Origin: M50B103 sp041667565
GTDB taxonomy: Bacteria; Fidelibacterota; Fidelibacteria; Fidelibacterales; Fidelibacteraceae
Assembly (NCBI GenBank): GCA_964572745.1
Contig: CAZNFT010000060.1
Location: 1-9,632, forward strand
DNA length: 9,632 nt
Direction: 5' to 3'
The notes under the pieces were generated by a model. That model was not told the DNA's origin, searched no databases, and saw only the letters and a list, made by a program, of their open reading frames with translations. The translations under genes were made by a program, and so were the position numbers. Shown piece by piece: positions 5,786 to 9,632 of the stretch (the first letter of the stretch is position 1; each line of letters starts with the position of its first letter).

Positions 5786-6570
5786 TGTATGACGCAAAAG
5801 ATATTAGGGCTTATGTAGATTCGCTCATCAAATTGAGCAAGCAAGCTTTAGACAAGCCTCTTGACCTGGAAAAATTATTAAAAAAACTACATCTAAACGT
5901 GAGCTATTTTGATATAAAAGTATTAGAAGAGAAAGATCAAAATATCCGAGGAATACTCGATTACCAAAGGAAAATGATATTTATTCGTAATGAAGAAGTA
6001 TTACCCAGGATGCGCTTTACTTTAGCTCATGAAATTGGACATTATGTCCTACCTGAGCATATTGAGCATTTTGCAAAGTGTAAAAAACACTGTACTGATG
6101 ATATTTGGAATTCAAGAGATAATGCATTTGAGATCGAAGCCAATATTTTTGCGGGGGAATTACTTTTTAAAGGTTCATATATTCACGAGCTATATAAGAA
6201 TCAAGACATTGTAGATTACAATATGATTGAAAAAGTAGCACTAGAATCTAATGTTAGTTTCGAAGCAACATCCAGACATTTGATTTTAAACTCGCCTTCT
6301 CCACAAATTCTCTTTATTTATAGAAGAGATAATCCAAATAAACAGCCCAGCATCGTTAGTTCTCATGCAATTTCTAACAGTCAGGCAATGAGCATTTTCA
6401 AACCCTACTTCGCTCCAAAAATGATTAAAATAAAAGAAGATCGCTTTAGCATGGAAGAGAAAATTTTTAATAATCTGATACTTGGTGCCGATATAAATTT
6501 TACTCAAAACGAATTTAAAAACTCATATATCCTTACACTGAAAAGCTGTCGTCACGACCGGGATTATTGA
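5785..6570 (+). CDS. ImmA/IrrE family zinc metallopeptidase
   Basis: A 261-residue cytosolic protein. HEIGH at residues 82-86 is the zinc-binding and catalytic motif, and Glu118 in FEIEANIFAGELL is the expected third ligand, both diagnostic of the COG2856 family. Known relatives, ImmA of ICEBs1 and IrrE/PprI of Deinococcus, cleave HTH repressors to switch on their target genes. Overlapping the MqsA-like gene by one base, this enzyme most simply acts on that HTH protein; this is inference. About 130 residues follow the peptidase core and may sense a signal or ligand. The last eight residues (SCRHDRDY) and the stop are encoded by the 114-base repeat, so the native C-terminus has apparently been replaced. 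The gene converges on the rfbH operon. Confidence 0.9.
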   Translation: MYDAKDIRAYVDSLIKLSKQALDKPLDLEKLLKKLHLNVSYFDIKVLEEKDQNIRGILDYQRKMIFIRNEEVLPRMRFTLAHEIGHYVLPEHIEHFAKCKKHCTDDIWNSRDNAFEIEANIFAGELLFKGSYIHELYKNQDIVDYNMIEKVALESNVSFEATSRHLILNSPSPQILFIYRRDNPNKQPSIVSSHAISNSQAMSIFKPYFAPKMIKIKEDRFSMEEKIFNNLILGADINFTQNEFKNSYILTLKSCRHDRDY

Positions 6571-6658
6571 CATTCCGATCGAAGCGCAGCGTAACAGAGG
6601 AATCTCAAACGAAAAACATCTATTCCTGAAACGCCATCTTTAGCACACGACAAAACCT
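6545..6658. repeat. 114-base direct repeat, copy 2
   Basis: Matches copy 1 at 112 of 114 positions, same orientation, offset 1919 bases. Its first 26 bases overlap the end of the peptidase gene and provide the TGA at 6568-6570. The similarity stops at CAAAACCT; beyond that both copies continue with unrelated AT-rich sequence, here running into the rfbH terminator. Confidence 0.9.
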
Positions 6659-6663
6659 GATAT

Positions 6664-6692
6664 ATAAAAAAAGACCCAGCATGGCTGAGTCT
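6664..6692 (-). terminator. Rho-independent terminator of the rfbH operon
   Basis: On the minus strand AGACTCAGC-CAT-GCTGGGTCT forms a 9-base stem (one U-G pair) with a 3-base loop, followed at once by a run of seven T. It starts about 40 bases beyond the rfbH stop. The plus strand lacks a T tract after the stem, so it should not terminate the peptidase operon. Confidence 0.88.
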
Positions 6693-6732
6693 CTATATCA
6701 CACTTCATATTAATTCTTTCGCAAAGAAATCT

Positions 6733-8046
6733 TTAGCGATTCTCTTTCACAAAGTTCACCATCTGCTGCGCAATATAGTCAAGATGACGATCCTCGAGTC
6801 CCGGCCAGCTTCCAAGCCAAAATGTATCATTCATAACTCTGTCGGTATTCTTTAGACTACCCACCACTCTATGTGGCATGTCTAGATATCCGGGTTGTTT
6901 AAGAATATTACCGGCAAAAAGTAAGCGTGAGCCGACTTTATGATTCTCTAAATACTGCAAAAGTTCATGTCTCGTCCCGGGAAAGTTTTCTTCCAATGTA
7001 AAGGTAGAGCCAAACCAGGAGGGTGTAGCTTTTGGATGAGCTTGATCGCAAATAATCATATCGCCCAATTCATTCTTGATGATGGTCTGAAGATAGCTGT
7101 GGTTGTGTCGACGTTTATCGGCAAAAGCATCAACGCGTTCCATCTGACTCAGTCCAATGGCTGCCTGAATATCGGTGATCTTAAAGTTAAAGCCTTTTTC
7201 GGAGTAAACATATTTATGGTCGTAGCCAAAGGGAAGATCTCCGTGCTGACCATTATAGCGGTTCCCGCAACTGTTATCGTGACCGGTTTCGCACCAGCAA
7301 TCGCGTCCCCAGTCGCGCATGCTTTCTGCTATGCGTATGAGCTGAGGATTGTTGATCATTAAGGCGCCGCCTTCTCCCATGGTGATGTGGTGAGCAGGAT
7401 AAAAAGATGCAGTTCCCAAGTCGCCGACGCTTCCGGTTTTCTTGCCATTAAACTCAGCACCCAAGGCATCGCAATTATCTTCAATAACCCAAAGATCGTG
7501 TTTTTTGGCAATATCCATCACTGTATCCAAATCGAAAGGATTTCCCAGAGTATGGGCCAGCATAATGGCTTTGGTTTTGGGCGAAATAGCGTCTTCCAAA
7601 AGAGAAAGGTCGGCATTATAACCCGGCACGCTCACATCAAGAAATACAGGCACGCAGCTAAATTGCAAAATAGGATTAACCGTTGTAGGAAAGCCCGAAG
7701 CAACAGTGATAACTTCATCGCCGGGCTTGAGTGCTCTTTCGCCTAATTTGGGTGAAGTTAAGCTTGCAAGCGCCAGAAGATTGGCCGATGAACCTGAATT
7801 CACGGTTAAAACACGTTTGGATCCCAGCATTTCTGCCAGTTTCTTCTCGAATTCTTTATTAAAACGACCGCCGGTAAGCCAGCCATCCAGAACGGCATCA
7901 ACACCGTAAAGCAAATCTTGCTCAAAAAGCACCTTACCCGATGCGGGTATATAGTCAACTCCCGGTTCCATGGGGCGCTTGATATTATTTTGCGCAATAG
8001 CGCTAAGGATTGAAACCAAATTTTTATCAATATTTTTATAGTCCAT
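6733..8046 (-). CDS. rfbH: CDP-4-keto-6-deoxy-D-glucose 3-dehydrase (RfbH/DdhC/AscC, E1)
   Basis: PLP- and [2Fe-2S]-dependent enzyme that removes the C3 hydroxyl of CDP-4-keto-6-deoxyglucose, the committed step to CDP-3,6-dideoxyhexoses; it works with an E3 reductase. The 437 residues equal the usual family length. In the aminotransferase fold, the PLP lysine is replaced by histidine in FYPAHHITMGEGG; His219 aligns with the lysine and is the hallmark of these dehydrases. The cluster ligands Cys192, Cys250, Cys252 and Cys260 fit C-X57-C-X1-C-X7-C exactly. A TGGAGGAAGAATATG start region gives a strong ribosome site, placed inside the end of the preceding gene; the two overlap by 11 bases and are probably translationally coupled. 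It is the last gene before the terminator. No E3 partner is in the window. Confidence 0.96.
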   Translation of the reverse strand: MDYKNIDKNLVSILSAIAQNNIKRPMEPGVDYIPASGKVLFEQDLLYGVDAVLDGWLTGGRFNKEFEKKLAEMLGSKRVLTVNSGSSANLLALASLTSPKLGERALKPGDEVITVASGFPTTVNPILQFSCVPVFLDVSVPGYNADLSLLEDAISPKTKAIMLAHTLGNPFDLDTVMDIAKKHDLWVIEDNCDALGAEFNGKKTGSVGDLGTASFYPAHHITMGEGGALMINNPQLIRIAESMRDWGRDCWCETGHDNSCGNRYNGQHGDLPFGYDHKYVYSEKGFNFKITDIQAAIGLSQMERVDAFADKRRHNHSYLQTIIKNELGDMIICDQAHPKATPSWFGSTFTLEENFPGTRHELLQYLENHKVGSRLLFAGNILKQPGYLDMPHRVVGSLKNTDRVMNDTFWLGSWPGLEDRHLDYIAQQMVNFVKENR

Positions 8047-8911
8047 ATTCTTCCTCCAGATATCTATCCACAGTCGAAAATGTCATCTGAGGATATTCTT
8101 TTTTGATTTTGTCGTTTTTAAGACCACCTTTTAATGGACGAGGAGCTGCCTGTCCCAGCTCGGCGGTATTTAATGCTTTAATTTTAATTTCATGCCCCGA
8201 GAAATGCGCCAATACCTTTTCGGCCAGTTCAACACGATTTAAATATTCATCCGATGCCAGGTTATAGATACCTTGCTTGTCATCCTTTAGCATCACAGCA
8301 AGAAATTTTGCAATATCGGCTGCATTTATGGGTGTTGCGTACTGATCTTGTGGCAATCGCAGCTCTTTTGGGTTCTCCGACAAAGCTCTTTTTGCCAGGA
8401 AAGCAATAAAGTTCTTACCACGAATTTCCTTGCCGTAAACATTGGTAATTCGCAGAATGAGATAATTTTCGCAGTGTTCTTTCACCAATTTTTCTGCAAG
8501 AAGTTTGTGACGTCCGTACACTGAAAGTGGATTGGGTTCGGCTTCTTCATCGTAGGGACCATTCTTGCCATCGAAAATATAATCGCTGGAAATAAAAACG
8601 AATTTCGCCTTGAATGAATTTGCCAATTTGATGGCTGCTTCGGTGGAAGCTACCGTATGTTTATAACTTTCCTCTTCGTGGCTTTCACAATAGTCAACAT
8701 GTGTGAGAGCACCGGTATGAATGATCACATCGGGATGAAAGGCTTTAAGATCGAAAGTGGTTTCTGCGGGATTGAAAACATCGAAATATTCCGTATCGTT
8801 CGTTGCAAAAGAATAATGGGAGCCAATGACATCAAAGTCGGGATCAGATTGCATAAGTCTTAAACAATTGCTTCCAAGCAAACCCGATGCACCAATAATA
8901 AATACTTTCAT
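8036..8911 (-). CDS. RmlD-like NAD(P)-dependent nucleotide-sugar 4-reductase
   Basis: An extended short-chain dehydrogenase of 291 residues, similar in length and motifs to dTDP-4-dehydrorhamnose reductase. It has GASGLLG at 7-13 (cofactor binding), HTGALTHVDYCE near 65-76, FISSDYIFDG at 106-115 and the catalytic pair Tyr132 and Lys136 in VYGRHK. It should reduce a 4-keto sugar nucleotide. Between an RmlC-like epimerase and RfbH, the likely substrate is the CDP-3,6-dideoxy-4-hexulose made by the 3-dehydrase, as for AscF in the ascarylose pathway; dTDP-rhamnose synthesis is the alternative. The start at 8911 follows a GAGA-type ribosome site in the 15-base gap after the epimerase gene, and its end overlaps rfbH. 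Confidence 0.88.
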   Translation of the reverse strand: MKVFIIGASGLLGSNCLRLMQSDPDFDVIGSHYSFATNDTEYFDVFNPAETTFDLKAFHPDVIIHTGALTHVDYCESHEEESYKHTVASTEAAIKLANSFKAKFVFISSDYIFDGKNGPYDEEAEPNPLSVYGRHKLLAEKLVKEHCENYLILRITNVYGKEIRGKNFIAFLAKRALSENPKELRLPQDQYATPINAADIAKFLAVMLKDDKQGIYNLASDEYLNRVELAEKVLAHFSGHEIKIKALNTAELGQAAPRPLKGGLKNDKIKKEYPQMTFSTVDRYLEEEYGL

Positions 8912-8926
8912 CTTGATCTCTTTTTT

Positions 8927-9463
8927 TTAGAAAGGGCTTTTAAAATCGCTCAATGGCAGAGCCTTGATATCTCGATTGGACATAATGGGAGAATCGTTAT
9001 TCCAGTTGTAATGTATAGTATCCCAGCGAATAGCCATATCGTGCTGAGGACTGTGAACCGTTGCGACGAGATAATTCATAATTGTGTGATCTTCCAGACT
9101 CATAAAACCGTGGGCGAATCCGCGTGGAATATACAAGGCCAAATGATTTTCGGCGCTGAGCACCACATCTCTGACTTCACCGTAAGTTGGCGACTCCCTG
9201 CGAATATCCAGAATCACATCTTTTACAGCACCAAGAGTTACACAGACCAGTTTTTCGTGATCTTTCGGAGGTAGCTGAAAGTGCATTCCACGAATAACAT
9301 TTTTTTTTGAAATTGAAAAATAAGATTCTTTAAAACAGCTGGAAATACCGGCATTTTTAAATGATGCATCATCGTAGCATTTGATAAATGACCCACGCTC
9401 ATCATCAAAGCGCGGGAGCTCAATACATTGAACGGAATCGAATAAGGTTTTGATTATTTTCAT
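8927..9463 (-). CDS. RmlC-like nucleotide-sugar epimerase (dTDP-4-dehydrorhamnose 3,5-epimerase family)
   Basis: A cupin-fold epimerase of 178 residues, full length for the family. Family marks are DERGSF (21-26), VIRGMHFQ (57-63) with catalytic base His61, Lys71 in HEKLV, LDIRRESPTYG (85-95), PRGFAHGF (113-120) and IRWD (145-148). Tyr131 stands at the place of the catalytic acid. The aromatic pair that follows in S. enterica RmlC (NYYSP) reads TVHSP here, so the second tyrosine near the substrate is absent. That could signal altered specificity, for example C5-only epimerisation of a CDP-3,6-dideoxyhexulose as by AscE. AGGA precedes the ATG at 9463. It is first of the three operon genes visible here; the 82-base gap to the next frame upstream is AT-rich and could hold a promoter, though none is clear. 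Confidence 0.92.
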   Translation of the reverse strand: MKIIKTLFDSVQCIELPRFDDERGSFIKCYDDASFKNAGISSCFKESYFSISKKNVIRGMHFQLPPKDHEKLVCVTLGAVKDVILDIRRESPTYGEVRDVVLSAENHLALYIPRGFAHGFMSLEDHTIMNYLVATVHSPQHDMAIRWDTIHYNWNNDSPIMSNRDIKALPLSDFKSPF

Positions 9464-9545
9464 ATATTCCTACAAATCGTTTAGATAATAATCCAGAGTG
9501 TTAAAAATATCTACCTAGTCTGTAATTTAACATTTAAAGTCGTAT

Positions 9546-9632
9546 CTATCCTATAAAAATAATTAAGATTTTTTTACCATGACATTCCCAAGAATGTTCA
9601 ACCCACTCGACATACTCGGGGTTGGTGTAGGT
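9546..9632 (-). CDS. Possible 3' end of an upstream gene (partial)
   Basis: The minus strand is open from the right edge to a TAG at 9546-9548, giving a 28-residue tail beginning TYTNPEYVEWVEHSWECHGK. The composition is protein-like up to the last hydrophobic residues. It is in the same direction as the epimerase operon and may be another polysaccharide gene. Too little is visible to identify it, and another frame ends nearby at about 9566, so the choice of frame is uncertain. Confidence 0.3.
   Translation of the reverse strand, partial: TYTNPEYVEWVEHSWECHGKKILIIFIG

Noticed and set aside
6541..6570. The peptidase's C-terminal SCRHDRDY as a genuine conserved motif
   Set aside because: These codons lie in the 114-base repeat, whose first copy carries the same bases in a non-coding place.
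6967..7909. Several plus-strand frames opposite rfbH
   Set aside because: They are antisense to a gene with complete family motifs; no start signals or domain-like sequence.
1..9632. CRISPR arrays, tRNA or rRNA genes, transposase or integrase genes
   Set aside because: No regularly spaced repeats, no tRNA-like cloverleaf and no transposase or recombinase motifs were seen on either strand.

Overview
The window looks like an accessory stretch of a low-GC, Gram-negative bacterial chromosome. Evidence for this is LPS/O-antigen-type sugar genes, Bacteroidota-like AT-rich coding sequence on the left, small toxin-antitoxin (TA) modules, and a dispersed short repeat. I cannot name the taxon; Bacteroidota, Cloacimonadota or a relative would fit, but this is only an impression.

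Left part (1-2658): AT-rich genes separated by intergenic DNA of roughly 150 bases with imperfect inverted repeats. A truncated reading frame ends at 62. It is followed by a class II Fic protein (215-976), an NmrA-like NAD(P)-binding protein (1135-2010) and a small unrecognised frame with an internal stop (2172-2507). The spacing, and short complementary boxes bracketing the Fic gene, recall integron-type gene cassettes. No integrase is visible and this is only a hypothesis.

Middle part (2659-6660): a stand-alone FAD/NAD(P) oxidoreductase (2659-3672), then two TA-type loci. The first, on the minus strand, has an intact addiction-module antitoxin (3766-4158) downstream of a broken HigB/RelE-type toxin with one nonsense codon and one frameshift (4151-4457). 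The second, on the plus strand, is a tight three-gene operon: an MqsR-like toxin candidate, an MqsA-like zinc-finger/HTH antitoxin, and an ImmA/IrrE-type metallopeptidase (4951-6570). This operon lies between two nearly identical 114-base direct repeats (4626-4739 and 6545-6658). The second repeat supplies the last codons and the stop of the peptidase gene. The roughly 490-base gap between the two loci is rich in palindromes: two GTATC...GATAC candidate operators and two copies of a CRP-site-like palindrome.

Right part (6664-9632): a minus-strand operon closed by a clear Rho-independent terminator. Read in its own direction it encodes an RmlC-like sugar epimerase, an RmlD-like sugar reductase and RfbH, the PLP/[2Fe-2S] CDP-4-keto-6-deoxyglucose 3-dehydrase with its complete C-X57-C-X1-C-X7-C motif. 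This combination fits synthesis of a CDP-3,6-dideoxyhexose of ascarylose type for surface polysaccharide. The earlier enzymes (cytidylyltransferase, 4,6-dehydratase, E3 reductase) are not in the window and may lie beyond its right edge, where the tail of another possible minus-strand gene is seen.

The most interesting item is the MqsR-MqsA-ImmA/IrrE arrangement inside direct repeats. It suggests a TA module whose antitoxin/repressor might be inactivated by its own dedicated protease.
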